NCBI GenBank assembly: GCA_905236055.1 | Contig: CAJOOA010000076.1 | Location: 1-51,594, forward strand | Length of the DNA: 51,594 nucleotides | DNA from: Candidatus Gastranaerophilales bacterium | GTDB lineage: Bacteria > Cyanobacteriota > Vampirovibrionia > Gastranaerophilales > Gastranaerophilaceae | Direction of reading: 5' to 3' | Shown: positions 1 through 8,926 of the stretch, piece after piece | How the letters are laid out: the number at the start of each line of letters is the position of its first letter | Numbering within the stretch: the first letter of the stretch is position 1 | Program-made: the position numbers and the translations under genes | The notes under the pieces: model-generated | Told to the model about the DNA's origin: nothing | The model's input: the letters and a program-made list of their open reading frames with translations, nothing else | Databases searched by the model: none

Positions 1-177
1 AGCTTCTTCATCAGGAATTTCGCAACCGAATTCTTCTTCGAAAGCCATAACTAATTCAACTGTATCCAATGAGTCAGCACCAAGATCAGCTGTAAAGCTT
101 GCTTCAGGAGTAACTAAAGATTCGTCACAGCTTAATTGGTCTACTACAACTTTTTTTACTTTTTCTAATGTACTCAT
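1..177 (-). CDS. acpP: Acyl carrier protein (3' end cut by window edge)
   Basis: This is the phosphopantetheine-bearing carrier of fatty acid synthesis, which in this envelope also feeds lipid A synthesis. The visible 59 codons contain the [12 protein letters not shown] stretch, whose serine accepts the 4'-phosphopantetheine arm, inside the usual acidic four-helix sequence. ATG at 175-177 is preceded by AGAGGAAAAAAG, a good ribosome binding site. The C-terminal third lies outside the window. Its neighbours upstream on the same strand (fabZ, lpxC, lpxD) all use acyl-ACP. Confidence 0.96.
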   Translation of the reverse strand, partial: MSTLEKVKKVVVDQLSCDESLVTPEASFTADLGADSLDTVELVMAFEEEFGCEIPDEEA

Positions 178-222
178 TCTTTTTTCCTCTTATTTATTGT
201 GTAATACACTATTCCAAACAAA

Positions 223-250
223 ATTATACTATTTCAATAAAATTTTGCAA
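223..250 (-). promoter_or_regulatory. Promoter of acpP
   Basis: On the minus strand there is TTGCAA (245-250), a 16-base spacer and a perfect TATAAT (223-228), about 45 bases ahead of the acpP start. The 5' leader contains a short palindrome GTGTA-A-TACAC (199-209) that could be an operator; that part is speculation. Confidence 0.6.
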
Positions 251-285
251 ATTTTTTAAAAAATTGTTACAAAATTTCTTTATTT

Positions 286-1266
286 TTACAACGCAAGAAC
301 CAATCCCAACGCCAAAAACAACGAAAAATAAATCATCAGATTTCTAGATTGATACATTCTCATCATAAATGAAGTTTCATTCCGCTCTTTAAGCTTCTCC
401 CAATTTTCCATAGGGAAATGATACCATCTTTTCACAGGGGTTTCTTGCGATCTCTCTGAAAAACTTTGAAGAGACCTATATAAATCAACCGCAAGCGGAA
501 TCGTGAAGAAAACCATAAATACCTGCCAATCCGCTATGTCAAAAATACATAACAGTAAAACCGAAATATATGCTGTAATCAGCAAAAATTTAAGTATCGC
601 AAGAGAATCCAACTGCGAATCAAATCTATTAGCAATAGTATTTTTCCCCTCGTTCAAATCGAATTCAAAATCCATAACGGTATGTATATACAAAAGTACG
701 ACCGTAATAATTGTAGACGGGATTGACAGAATCAAAACATCAATTGAGTAAGCCCCTGTCATTGCATAATATACCCCGCCGAACAAAGCAGGACCATAAG
801 CAAGCGCCACCATCATTTCCGATAAACATATTCTTGAAGCAAGCGGGTAAGTTACGGCTATTACTCCGCCTAACAGAGCGAACCACAAAATTCCCACTCC
901 ACACTTTAGGAACAAATATAATCCGCATAATAAACCCAATGCAAAAAATACGGATAATATTCCAAAGAGTTGACTTTCGCTTATCAACCCGCTTATTAAA
1001 TATCTGCATTTTGTCTTTTGTGAATTTTGCAAATAAGCAGTTTTATCAAAATCTAACTGTTTCATAAGATATTTGTAATCAAAGAAATCGTCAAGCAAAT
1101 TTGTTCCCAAGTGAACAAAACAAATTCCCGCAAGGGCAATCATCCCATATTGTGCATTTCCCGAATTCAAAACTGAATACACAAAAATAATTGACCATGA
1201 CATTATCGTCATAGGCAAAGAAAAATATCGGGAATATTCCAAAATTTTTAATACTTTGTTTAACAT
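286..1266 (-). CDS. UbiA-family prenyltransferase, MenA-like
   Basis: An integral membrane enzyme expected to attach a polyprenyl chain to an aromatic acceptor; by neighbourhood-independent similarity I favour the menaquinone enzyme 1,4-dihydroxy-2-naphthoate prenyltransferase. The 326 residues show eight or nine hydrophobic segments. The first Asp-rich motif, NLLDDFFDYK, sits near residues 56-64, and the second, DFEFDLNEGKNT, near 200; these bind the Mg-diphosphate of the donor. It lies 15 bases downstream of the Tic20-like gene and ends the fabZ-led gene run. The isoprenoid donor could come from the ispA-family synthase at 47837. The substrate cannot be fixed from sequence alone. Confidence 0.8.
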   Translation of the reverse strand: MLNKVLKILEYSRYFSLPMTIMSWSIIFVYSVLNSGNAQYGMIALAGICFVHLGTNLLDDFFDYKYLMKQLDFDKTAYLQNSQKTKCRYLISGLISESQLFGILSVFFALGLLCGLYLFLKCGVGILWFALLGGVIAVTYPLASRICLSEMMVALAYGPALFGGVYYAMTGAYSIDVLILSIPSTIITVVLLYIHTVMDFEFDLNEGKNTIANRFDSQLDSLAILKFLLITAYISVLLLCIFDIADWQVFMVFFTIPLAVDLYRSLQSFSERSQETPVKRWYHFPMENWEKLKERNETSFMMRMYQSRNLMIYFSLFLALGLVLAL

Positions 1267-1280
1267 AAAAACTCTTAAGA

Positions 1281-1697
1281 TTATTGGTCGGTATTTCCTT
1301 TAATCACGTCAGATACCCACGGAACATAGCTGTAATACCCCATGAAAGCGGTAATAGCCAAATACAATATAACCGAAGTTGTGACAGTTTGTATAAAAGA
1401 TAAATTAAAAAGTAAAGGAATCGGAACAATTGTGTAATAAACCAATTTCCCTACTAACAAACTTATAAAAGGAATCTTTAGTACTATTGCCAACAACAGG
1501 TTAGTTAAAATCGATACTAAAAAGAAGAAAATTGACAGAAAAATTGACTGCAAAATATGATACATTAAAAACGGTCTTACAGTTTTTTTCATAACAGCAG
1601 CAATAATAAGCCATACAAAACCGGCACCGCCTGCGGTCAAATAAGTGGCTGCGGAAATTATTTTTTCTATCGGATAAGGATTGTTATATCTCTGCAA
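1281..1697 (-). CDS. Small polytopic membrane protein, possibly Tic20/Ycf60-like
   Basis: 138 residues with four predicted membrane helices. The pattern of an N-terminal ISAATYL helix, then RPFLMYHILQSIFLSI, then two more helices resembles the cyanobacterial Tic20/Ycf60 family (its FxRFxxxQA segment matches PFLMYHILQS only loosely) and also the DUF4870 fold. Cyanobacterial Tic20 homologues are of uncertain function; plastid Tic20 is part of the protein import channel. Its start overlaps the end of the TPR gene by 14 bases, so the two are translationally coupled. Family assignment is tentative. Confidence 0.5.
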   Translation of the reverse strand: MQRYNNPYPIEKIISAATYLTAGGAGFVWLIIAAVMKKTVRPFLMYHILQSIFLSIFFFLVSILTNLLLAIVLKIPFISLLVGKLVYYTIVPIPLLFNLSFIQTVTTSVILYLAITAFMGYYSYVPWVSDVIKGNTDQ

Positions 1698-2754
1698 CTA
1701 TTTGATCCTTTCTGTAATCTTTAATAAAATCTTCCAATACTTGTATAAACACGAGCTTGTATTCATCATTTTCAGGACGAAGATTTACCGCTGTACGATA
1801 CGAAGTAAGCGAGTGTTCTATTTCCTTGTTCATATAAAATACGTTAGCAATCAATACATAAATGCTCGGATCCAGCTTGTTGATCGTAAGCGCTTTCCTG
1901 TATTGTTCCTCTGCTTCTTTATACTTGTTGAGATTTGAATATAAATTTCCAAGTAAGATATATGCATTAACTTCATCAGGATTTTCTTTAATCGCCTTTT
2001 GATAAAGCTCAACGGCATCGTCATAATCTTTGAAATCAGATTTAGCGATTGCATAGCATATATATGCTTTGTAATTATCTCCCGCCAAAGCAAGTGCTTT
2101 ATCAAAATATTCATACGCAAGTTCTTTGTCTTTCAAAACAGAATATGTGTTTGCTATACAAAGAAGAACCGTCTTATTATCAGGTGCCAGTTCATATACA
2201 CGTTTGTAGTATTCAAGTGCTTTTTCATAGTCAAATATTTTATATAAAACATTTCCCAAATCTACCAAAGCCGTGAGATTATTCGGATCTATAGAAAGTG
2301 TTTTTTCGTAATATGCTCTGGATTCAACATAGTCTTCAAAATCGTGATATAAAAGAGCAATTGCATTGTACAGTTCAGGATCTGTAGAAGTAAAGTCCAA
2401 AGCTCTTGAATAGAACTGAAGTGCTTTTGAAAAGTTTTTCATATCGGCATAAGTATTTCCGATATTGTAATATACAAGATATTCGCTCGGATTAACAATC
2501 ATTGCCTCATTAAAGTATTTTAGTGCCTTTTTATATTCTTTTGCAAAGAACCACAAACTGCCTAGATTTATCAATGCCTGCATATCTTTCGGATCAATAT
2601 CCAACAAGCTTTCGTAAACCGAAATTACTTTTTCGTATTGATTATCCAGCGCATAAAATTTTGCTAATTCATGATAATGTTCCGTATTCTTCGGCTCAAG
2701 TGCCATTTTTAATACTGTTTTCTGAATATTAGCTTCTAATTCTTTCTTATCCAT
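1684..2754 (-). CDS. TPR-repeat protein
   Basis: 356 residues made almost wholly of tetratricopeptide repeats, about nine or ten 34-residue units, with repeated YxxALEYYxRxxxLxPxN signatures. No signal peptide or membrane helix is visible, so it is probably a cytoplasmic scaffold. ATG at 2752-2754 lies 18 bases after rsfS. It sits in the run fabZ-rpiB-rsfS-TPR-Tic20-like-prenyltransferase. The partner is unknown. Several other TPR proteins occur in the window (28502, 32573, 49441). Confidence 0.85.
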   Translation of the reverse strand: MDKKELEANIQKTVLKMALEPKNTEHYHELAKFYALDNQYEKVISVYESLLDIDPKDMQALINLGSLWFFAKEYKKALKYFNEAMIVNPSEYLVYYNIGNTYADMKNFSKALQFYSRALDFTSTDPELYNAIALLYHDFEDYVESRAYYEKTLSIDPNNLTALVDLGNVLYKIFDYEKALEYYKRVYELAPDNKTVLLCIANTYSVLKDKELAYEYFDKALALAGDNYKAYICYAIAKSDFKDYDDAVELYQKAIKENPDEVNAYILLGNLYSNLNKYKEAEEQYRKALTINKLDPSIYVLIANVFYMNKEIEHSLTSYRTAVNLRPENDEYKLVFIQVLEDFIKDYRKDQIVAEI

Positions 2755-2772
2755 TGGTTCAAATCCTCTTAT

Positions 2773-3177
2773 TTACGCCTTTTTGTATTCCGAATATTCT
2801 TCTGATTCTTTCAACCAAGTTTCTTCCGGAATGCTAAATGCATGATTCCAAAATTTTTCTATTGCATAAGCATCTCTGTCTTCCTGATGCAAAATATGTA
2901 CAACTACGTCGCCATAATCTACAAGATTCCAGCGGTTTTTAACATCATTTTCTTTGCCGAGGGGACGTCTTGCAAATGTAGATTTAACTTTGTCCGTAAG
3001 ATTTTCCGTAAGCGCTTTTACTTGCGTATTGGTCTGTGCCGAACATATCACAAAATAATCAGCAAACGAAGAAACATTACTGATATTCAATATCGAAATA
3101 TCTTTTGCAATTTTTTCGTCTAAAAATCTAGCAATAACACAAGCAAATTTATATGATGTAATTTTTTCTTCAGTCAT
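2773..3177 (-). CDS. rsfS: Ribosomal silencing factor RsfS (Iojap/YbeB)
   Basis: This factor binds L14 of the large subunit and blocks subunit joining when nutrients are short. The 134 residues carry the family core SFADYFVICSAQTNTQVKAL and the WNLVDYGDVVVHIL segment followed by ExxFW. The start codon overlaps the last base of rpiB, and the TPR gene follows 18 bases downstream. Length is normal for the family. Confidence 0.93.
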   Translation of the reverse strand: MTEEKITSYKFACVIARFLDEKIAKDISILNISNVSSFADYFVICSAQTNTQVKALTENLTDKVKSTFARRPLGKENDVKNRWNLVDYGDVVVHILHQEDRDAYAIEKFWNHAFSIPEETWLKESEEYSEYKKA

Positions 3178-3620
3178 TAATTCCCCGTTAACATATCTAT
3201 TCTTTTTTGATGTCTTCCACCTTCAAATTCTGTTTTTAACCAAATTTCAACTATATCCAACGCCAAACCGACACCGGTAGTTCTCTCTCCAAGACAGAGA
3301 ACATTTGAATCATTGTGTGCTCTTGTCATTCTGGCTGTAAAAGTATCCGTGCAATGAGACGCCCGGATTCCTTCATATCTGTTTGCAGCAATTGACATAC
3401 CGATTCCTGTTCCGCAGACCAAAATTCCCTTATTTCCGCTTGAAATAACTTCTTTTACAACATCTTTGGCTATAATCGGATAATCACAGGATTCTTCTGA
3501 GTAACAACCCTTATCCAAAACTTCATAGCCCAAGCGCTCAAGATGTTTTATTACTTCTTTTTTAAGTTTGTAACCGCCATGGTCGGAACCGATTATAATT
3601 TTGCCAGCCAATTTAATCAC
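3177..3620 (-). CDS. rpiB: Ribose-5-phosphate isomerase B
   Basis: Interconverts ribose 5-phosphate and ribulose 5-phosphate in the pentose phosphate pathway. Of 147 residues, IIGSDHGGYKLK is the N-terminal substrate site and LVCGTGIGMSIAANR carries the catalytic cysteine. HNDSNVLCLGERTTG is also typical. ATG 3618-3620 lies 56 bases downstream of fabZ. RpiB (LacA/RpiB family) rather than RpiA is clear from these motifs. It is tightly linked to rsfS. Confidence 0.95.
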   Translation of the reverse strand: MIKLAGKIIIGSDHGGYKLKKEVIKHLERLGYEVLDKGCYSEESCDYPIIAKDVVKEVISSGNKGILVCGTGIGMSIAANRYEGIRASHCTDTFTARMTRAHNDSNVLCLGERTTGVGLALDIVEIWLKTEFEGGRHQKRIDMLTGN

Positions 3621-3676
3621 TCCATACTATTGTATATAGTAACATATTGTCCAATATTTACCGCCATACATTTGAA

Positions 3677-4117
3677 CTATTTTAGACAGACTGTCATATC
3701 AGCTTCTATACAAACTTTTCCGTCAACAGAACCTACTGCATGGCATTTGCTTATCGGACCTTTGGACTTAAGCATTTCTACATGCATGTCAAGTCTGTCA
3801 CCGGGGCGAACGATATTTTTAAATCTGACATTATCAGCCCCCGCAAAAAGTGTTAGTTTGCCTTTGTATTCAGGAAGACACATCAAAATAGGAGCCGAAC
3901 ATTGTGCCAAGGCCTCTAATTGTAACACCCCGGGCATTATAGGATTATTCGGGAAATGCCCCTGAAAAAATTCCTCATTCATTGTAAGGTTTTTATACCC
4001 CTTTGAATATTTACCGGGGATACATTCCGTAATTCTGTCTACAAGCAAAAACGGATATCTGTGCGGTATCATTTCCATTATTTGCATAATGTCAAATGAT
4101 AAAACTTCTTCTGTCAT
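3677..4117 (-). CDS. fabZ: 3-hydroxyacyl-ACP dehydratase FabZ
   Basis: Dehydrates 3-hydroxyacyl-ACP in fatty acid elongation. The 146 residues contain IPHRYPFLLVDRI with the catalytic histidine and GHFPNNPIMPGVLQLEALAQ with the catalytic glutamate. It is the first gene after its own promoter (4163-4191) and an AAGGAGAGA-type ribosome binding site. Genes for lipid A (lpxC, lpxD) lie immediately upstream, an arrangement seen in many Gram-negatives where FabZ and LpxC compete for the same 3-hydroxyacyl pool. Confidence 0.96.
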   Translation of the reverse strand: MTEEVLSFDIMQIMEMIPHRYPFLLVDRITECIPGKYSKGYKNLTMNEEFFQGHFPNNPIMPGVLQLEALAQCSAPILMCLPEYKGKLTLFAGADNVRFKNIVRPGDRLDMHVEMLKSKGPISKCHAVGSVDGKVCIEADMTVCLK

Positions 4118-4162
4118 TATAATCTCTCCTTATAGAAGTAACCTAACCAACTCATAAATTTA

Positions 4163-4191
4163 ATTATATACTTATTTTACTATAACTGTAA
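4163..4191 (-). promoter_or_regulatory. Promoter of the fabZ-rpiB-rsfS run
   Basis: Minus-strand TTACAG (4186-4191), 17-base spacer, TATAAT (4163-4168), ending about 45 bases before the fabZ ATG. It lies in the 109-base gap after lpxC, so fabZ and the genes after it can be expressed apart from the lpx genes. Confidence 0.6.
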
Positions 4192-4226
4192 TAGGTTGTC
4201 TATTTAATTAAAAAGATGTAAACGAA

Positions 4227-5063
4227 CTACAGTTTAACCAATTTACCCTTTAATTCTTTGGCAACTATGGTGTGGACAGTGTGCCCTGCTTCTTTTACAA
4301 GAATTTGCGCACGCATATTCAATGGTGAAACACCCGTCAAATATAAATCACCAAACAAATCTAAAATTTTATGTTTAATAGGTTCGCTTTCGGAACGCAA
4401 TTCAGTTGTATAGCCCTCGTCCTTTAACCCGACGGTATTATCAATTGTTACTCCCTGAGCAAATCCTAACATTTGATATTTTTTCAGATCCTTATAAAAT
4501 CCAAAGGTTCTTGCCTCAATAATTTCTTCAAGATTTTTTAAATCCACGCTAACCCATCTTTTGCGTAAATCCGGATGATCGTAGTTTACGGCATAAGAAA
4601 TTGTAAGCTCTTTGTCAGGTAAAATTGCCAAACTCGTTTTGCCGTTGAGATAATAAACGGGTTCGCTAACTGTATAGAGAGAATTATTTACCCCGTCGAT
4701 TCCGGCTTCCTTGAATAATCTTACCCATTCTTTTGCGCTTCCGTCAAAAATCGGAAATTCAACTTCAGAAAGATAAACATCCAACGAATCGATTTTGCAA
4801 ATTGCACAAGCCGCCATAAAATGCTCACAGAGCATTGCCTTGTATTTATAATCACCCAAAAGGTTGCGATGCTCTTTGCTGCACAAAGTTACGCAATGGT
4901 CGGTCGAAAAAAGATTATCAATATCGGCATCAAAACAAACATCAGCACCTCTTGAAAAAATACGTATTTTACCGCCGCGCGATGGTTTTATAACCACTTC
5001 GCAGTGTTTATTTTTCATCAAAGAATTGCCTGATGTTGTTATCTCTTTTTTTATTGTAACCAT
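4227..5063 (-). CDS. lpxC: UDP-3-O-acyl-N-acetylglucosamine deacetylase
   Basis: Commits the cell to lipid A by deacetylating UDP-3-O-acyl-GlcNAc with a zinc ion. The 278 residues contain CEHFMAAC (Glu base and first zinc His), FPIFDGSAKEWV, ARTFGF, and IKHKILDLFGDL (second zinc His and Asp), plus the late catalytic His in EAGHTVH. It begins two bases after lpxD stops and shows no clear ribosome site, so translation is probably coupled. Odd point: the near-invariant N-terminal GxGxHxG loop reads SGNSLMKN here. It is also some 25 residues shorter than the E. coli enzyme, mostly at the C-terminus. Confidence 0.93.
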   Translation of the reverse strand: MVTIKKEITTSGNSLMKNKHCEVVIKPSRGGKIRIFSRGADVCFDADIDNLFSTDHCVTLCSKEHRNLLGDYKYKAMLCEHFMAACAICKIDSLDVYLSEVEFPIFDGSAKEWVRLFKEAGIDGVNNSLYTVSEPVYYLNGKTSLAILPDKELTISYAVNYDHPDLRKRWVSVDLKNLEEIIEARTFGFYKDLKKYQMLGFAQGVTIDNTVGLKDEGYTTELRSESEPIKHKILDLFGDLYLTGVSPLNMRAQILVKEAGHTVHTIVAKELKGKLVKL

Positions 5064-5065
5064 TT

Positions 5066-6175
5066 TTAAACTTTTGCCGCGTTGTTTTCGTTTACGCTAT
5101 CTTCAAACGATTTCAACAGGGGTTCATATTGTTTGAATTTACCGATTAAATCGCCAGCATCTTTCATAATCTTTAATTGTTTGATAAATTCTTTTCTCGG
5201 CATAGCAGGAGAACCTACAACGATCGATTTCGCGGGGAAGCTCTTCGAAACACCTGCTTGAGCGGCAATAATTGTATCATCTCCGATTGATAAGTGGTCC
5301 GCAAGACCTGCTTGACCTGCTATAACAACTCTGTCACCAATTACACAGCTTCCTGCAATACCTACTTGAGATACTATCATACAACCTTTACCAATGCGGC
5401 AGTTATGCCCAATCATAACAAGGTTGTCAATTTTAGTATTATCACCAATCACGGTATTTTCAATTGTACCTCTGTCAATACAAGTATTTGCACCGATTTC
5501 TACATTGTTTCCGATAACAACCGAGCCGATTGACGGGATTTTGAAAATAACTTGTTCCGTATTACTTTCTCTAATTTCACCATCTTTGCGCGCTTGTTCA
5601 ATATTGTTCGGATTTTCTGTTACAAAGCTGAATCCGTCTGCGCCCAAAGAAACTCCGTGATGAAGAATAACTTTGTTCCCGACACTCACTCTGTCGCCGA
5701 TATTTACTCCAGGGTGGAAGAAGCATTCTGCTCCGATTACAGCATCGTTACCAATATAACAGTTTGCAAGAATTTTTGTATTGCTGCCGATAACGGCATT
5801 TTCACCTACTACAACGTTAGCGCCCAAGCATACATTTTGGCCGATTTTAGCAGTCGGTGCAACAACAGCACTCGGGTGAATACCTTGATTTACCCCCGGT
5901 TCTTCATAGAACATGCTGATTAATTTCATCATTGCAAGACGCGGTCTTTCAACTTCAATTGTTGTAAAACCATCTATATTAACTCCCAAAGGAACAAGTG
6001 CTGCCTTGGCTTTGGTATTACACAAATTTGCGATTTCATCTTCGCCAAGCGCTAAAGCCAAAGTATTTTCATCAGCCAAAAGTGGCGGTGCTATTTTGGT
6101 AATAGCCGCATCTTTTGCTTTTGTAAGCATACCATCGGTAATTTGTGCAATTTGTTCCAATGTAAAAGTTTTCAT
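5066..6175 (-). CDS. lpxD: UDP-3-O-acylglucosamine N-acyltransferase
   Basis: Adds the second 3-hydroxyacyl chain from ACP during lipid A synthesis. The 369 residues have an N-terminal uridine-binding domain (about 1-100), then a long left-handed beta-helix of hexapeptide repeats (about 100-320) and a short C-terminal helix. The catalytic histidine lies in [13 protein letters not shown], and [14 protein letters not shown] is typical of LpxD rather than LpxA. ATG 6173-6175 follows CGAGGAGTTATATT. It sits between rfaE2 and lpxC; lpxA and lpxB are not in the window. Confidence 0.95.
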   Translation of the reverse strand: MKTFTLEQIAQITDGMLTKAKDAAITKIAPPLLADENTLALALGEDEIANLCNTKAKAALVPLGVNIDGFTTIEVERPRLAMMKLISMFYEEPGVNQGIHPSAVVAPTAKIGQNVCLGANVVVGENAVIGSNTKILANCYIGNDAVIGAECFFHPGVNIGDRVSVGNKVILHHGVSLGADGFSFVTENPNNIEQARKDGEIRESNTEQVIFKIPSIGSVVIGNNVEIGANTCIDRGTIENTVIGDNTKIDNLVMIGHNCRIGKGCMIVSQVGIAGSCVIGDRVVIAGQAGLADHLSIGDDTIIAAQAGVSKSFPAKSIVVGSPAMPRKEFIKQLKIMKDAGDLIGKFKQYEPLLKSFEDSVNENNAAKV

Positions 6176-6193
6176 AATATAACTCCTCGTATT

Positions 6194-6664
6194 CTATTTT
6201 TGATTAATTTTGTTTATAAGATTCGTTGTGGATTTGCCCTCTACAAATTTTATAAATTCTACCCTTATATTGTTCCTCAAAACCACATCCCTTTCAGGAA
6301 GTGTTTCTAAAGTATAATCCGCCCCTTTTGTATAAACATCCGGTTTGATTTTTTCCAACAACTCTGCAGGAGAGTTCTCTTCAAATAATACCACATAATC
6401 TACGCAACTCAAAAATGTTAACATTTCTGCTCTGTCAGACTCATTATTTATCGGTCTGTCTTCACCTTTGATTAATTTTACAGATTTGTCCGAATTCAAG
6501 AGCACTATTGAAAAATCGGCAAAATTTTTGGTTTCTTTTAGATACCGAGCATGCCCGATATGCAGAATGTCGAAACATCCGTTTGTAACAACAAAAGTTT
6601 TACCGTTTTTATGTCCTTCCTGAACGATTTTTATAATTTCATCTTGTGTAACAATTTGCCCCAT
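6194..6664 (-). CDS. rfaE2: D-glycero-beta-D-manno-heptose 1-phosphate adenylyltransferase
   Basis: Transfers AMP to heptose 1-phosphate to give ADP-heptose for the lipopolysaccharide inner core. The 156 residues are a stand-alone nucleotidyltransferase domain: VTNGCFDILHIGHARYL contains the HxGH nucleotide site, and VEGKSTTNLI is the family C-terminal signature. In E. coli this domain is fused to the kinase in HldE; here it stands alone, so a separate kinase is expected elsewhere. It lies 18 bases ahead of lpxD, supporting a role in envelope glycolipid. Confidence 0.92.
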   Translation of the reverse strand: MGQIVTQDEIIKIVQEGHKNGKTFVVTNGCFDILHIGHARYLKETKNFADFSIVLLNSDKSVKLIKGEDRPINNESDRAEMLTFLSCVDYVVLFEENSPAELLEKIKPDVYTKGADYTLETLPERDVVLRNNIRVEFIKFVEGKSTTNLINKINQK

Positions 6665-6715
6665 ATCAATACTCCTTAATTTATTTTATATCAAAATCAC
6701 CAAAATAAAATGATG

Positions 6716-6740
6716 TAGCAAAAAATATTTTTATAAGGTT
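6716..6740 (+). promoter_or_regulatory. Shared upstream element, copy A
   Basis: Reads TAGCAAAAAATATTTTTATA followed by AGGTT, ending 25 bases before the ATG of the HESRH protein at 6766. The same core (AGCAAAAAATATTTTTA) recurs upstream of 11757, 13410, 21601 (minus), 22630 (minus) and 40942. AAAAATATTTTT is a dyad. I infer a promoter or operator; the role is not known. Confidence 0.6.
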
Positions 6741-6765
6741 TATACAATATCGTAAGGGGTAATGC

Positions 6766-7659
6766 ATGAAAGTAGTAATGTCACCAAAGCCAAATGTAAT
6801 TGCAGTACTAAAATCATCTGTATCACGTACTGCTAAATTGCCTTTGGCAGTGATTCGCGGTTCGGAAGAATTCAGGTACAAAAAAGCTCAAGAATTTTCA
6901 GATATATTATTAAATAAGTTAGAACAAGTTTCCGATGGAAAATGCTGTTCAGTAGAGGATTTTAATAATATTATAAATACAATTCTTCATCCTAACAAAA
7001 TAAAATTGAGTATTGAAAATAAAAAAAGAGTTCATGATTTATTTTCTGCAGTGGCGGTTGGAACTTTGAGTTCAATTGCTATATATGATAGACATAGTAC
7101 AATGATCGGACAAACAAGGACAGATTATTATGATAGTCAAATATCAGAATACGAAATGGATCTGCCTTTGGATAGAGCAGGAGAGGTTATTTTGGACAAA
7201 TACGTGGCACTACATGAGTCCCGCCATCTTTTTGACAAAATTTGTAATCCAAAAACATTAGTAGAACGAGATTTGGGTATAGACCTTGTTGACAGTAAAA
7301 GAGAATCTTTTTACAGCGCATATAAATGTTTGGTTGACACGTACCGCATTCCAATATTGGAATATTTCATAAAATTGAAAGCGCAATACCATTTATCAAA
7401 GTTGTCTGACGAGGAATGTATAAACTGTCTTCAGTGTATAAAAAGAAGTTTAAAAACAGAAATGAATGCTTACAGTGACGAACTGGCTTATCTTAAAAAA
7501 GACTATGGTAAAAATTTTTGGAGCATAATAGACACCTCCGGTTATAGAATGCATAATTATCCAAAACGATTAGCCATGGTAAATCAAATGCTCTGTGATA
7601 AACTTGCTGAAGTGCGAGAAAAAATCCACAAAAACAATTCTGCAAAAACAAAACATTAA
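6766..7659 (+). CDS. Uncharacterised protein with HExxH-type motif
   Basis: 297 residues; I do not recognise a family. It has no clear signal peptide. Residues 150-154 read HESRH inside DKYVALHESRHLFDKI, the classic zinc-protease pattern of a helix with two histidines and a glutamate; no third ligand can be assigned with confidence. The start ATG 6766 follows AAGGGGTAATGC, a good ribosome site. It carries shared element A upstream and opens MKVVMSPKPN, loosely like the leader of the genes at 11757 and 13410. It ends directly against asd, which runs the other way. A peptidase is plausible; so is a chance motif. Confidence 0.7.
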   Translation: MKVVMSPKPNVIAVLKSSVSRTAKLPLAVIRGSEEFRYKKAQEFSDILLNKLEQVSDGKCCSVEDFNNIINTILHPNKIKLSIENKKRVHDLFSAVAVGTLSSIAIYDRHSTMIGQTRTDYYDSQISEYEMDLPLDRAGEVILDKYVALHESRHLFDKICNPKTLVERDLGIDLVDSKRESFYSAYKCLVDTYRIPILEYFIKLKAQYHLSKLSDEECINCLQCIKRSLKTEMNAYSDELAYLKKDYGKNFWSIIDTSGYRMHNYPKRLAMVNQMLCDKLAEVREKIHKNNSAKTKH

Positions 7660-8697
7660 TTATTTTTGGTTGCCCCAAAGCTCCATATCTATTACACTTT
7701 TGCAGATACGGACAGTGTTGAGAGCTGCACCAATTCTTAAGTTATCCGCAACACACCAAAGCGAAATTCCGTTATCAAACGCAAGCGTCTTTCTGATTCT
7801 CCCGACAAACACAGGGTTAACGAATTCCGCATCCCTTGTTGTCGGATACTCATAGTTGTCCGGATTATCAATAACTTTAACCCCGAACGATTCTGCCAAT
7901 ATTGAACGCACTTCTTCTGGAGTTACCTTTGCCCCATTTATCCCTTCGAATTCTATATCAACCGCCTCGGAGTGACCTCTGAAAACAGGCACGCGAACCG
8001 CCGTACAAGCGATTTTCACATCCTCTGAAAGATGAAGAATTTTGCGGGTTTCGTTTGCAACTTTCATCTCTTCTTTTGTATACCCGTTTTCGCAAAATAC
8101 ATCTATCTGCGGAATCACATTAAATGAAATCGGTTTTTTGAAACATTTATTTTCAAACTTTTCGCCTCTTAAATTTGCTTCAGTATCTGCTCTGAGCTCA
8201 TTAATTGCAGCTAAGCCTGCTCCTGAAACTGATTGATAAGTAGAAACAATAATTCTTTTAAATCCAAACTTTTTCAACGGTTCCAAGACAAGCATCAATT
8301 GCGAAGTTGAACAGTTTGGGTTTGAAACGATTCCCTTATGCCATTTTAAATCTTCATCATTTACACCTGCAATTACGAGCGGAACGTCTTTTTCCATACG
8401 AAAAGCGGAAGAATTATCAATAATCATACCGCCGCGTTTAACAATTTCTGGCGCATATTTTTGGCTTGTTGAACCACCTGCTGATGCCAGCACAATATCA
8501 ATTCCGTTAAATGAATCCGGTGTTGTTTCTTCTACGGTATATTCTTTACCTTGGAATTTGAGAGTTGTCCCCGCACTTTTTGGACTTGAGAGAAATTTAA
8601 TACTTTCAAATTCAATTCCGAGTTCGTCAACTATCTGGGTAATTTCTCTTCCTACAACTCCGGTTGCACCTAAAATCGCTATCTTCGGTTTCTTCAT
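7660..8697 (-). CDS. asd: Aspartate-semialdehyde dehydrogenase
   Basis: Reduces aspartyl phosphate to the semialdehyde, the branch point to lysine/diaminopimelate and threonine/methionine. The 345 residues begin with the nucleotide-binding loop LGATGVVGREI and carry the catalytic cysteine in VSNPNCSTSQ; GHSEAVDIEF holds a conserved His. An in-frame start 21 codons earlier (8760) exists, but ATG 8695-8697 has GGGAGAA ten bases ahead and begins exactly where the family begins, so I chose it. The product feeds dapB at 14927. Its stop abuts the stop of the convergent 6766 gene with no gap. Confidence 0.96.
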   Translation of the reverse strand: MKKPKIAILGATGVVGREITQIVDELGIEFESIKFLSSPKSAGTTLKFQGKEYTVEETTPDSFNGIDIVLASAGGSTSQKYAPEIVKRGGMIIDNSSAFRMEKDVPLVIAGVNDEDLKWHKGIVSNPNCSTSQLMLVLEPLKKFGFKRIIVSTYQSVSGAGLAAINELRADTEANLRGEKFENKCFKKPISFNVIPQIDVFCENGYTKEEMKVANETRKILHLSEDVKIACTAVRVPVFRGHSEAVDIEFEGINGAKVTPEEVRSILAESFGVKVIDNPDNYEYPTTRDAEFVNPVFVGRIRKTLAFDNGISLWCVADNLRIGAALNTVRICKSVIDMELWGNQK

Positions 8698-8926
8698 TAT
8701 TATTTCTCCCAACATCAAAAGCTTTCGAAAGCACTTCTTATAGCATAACGCCAAATACACATTCAGTTTACTACAATCATATTACGTTGTCTATTTCAGA
8801 AAAATATTAATATATCCAATCTAAACCTTTAATGTAAATTTTTGTAACAATCACCTCAAAACAACTAAAGTTTTACATTTAATTTGCCGTTAAACAGCAT
8901 GTACGAAAGGATATTAGAGTCTTACT

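Noticed and set aside
8831-8879. Inverted repeat AATGTAAA/TTTACATT upstream of the autotransporter
   Set aside because: Only 8 bases in very AT-rich DNA with a 33-base spacing; no better than chance.
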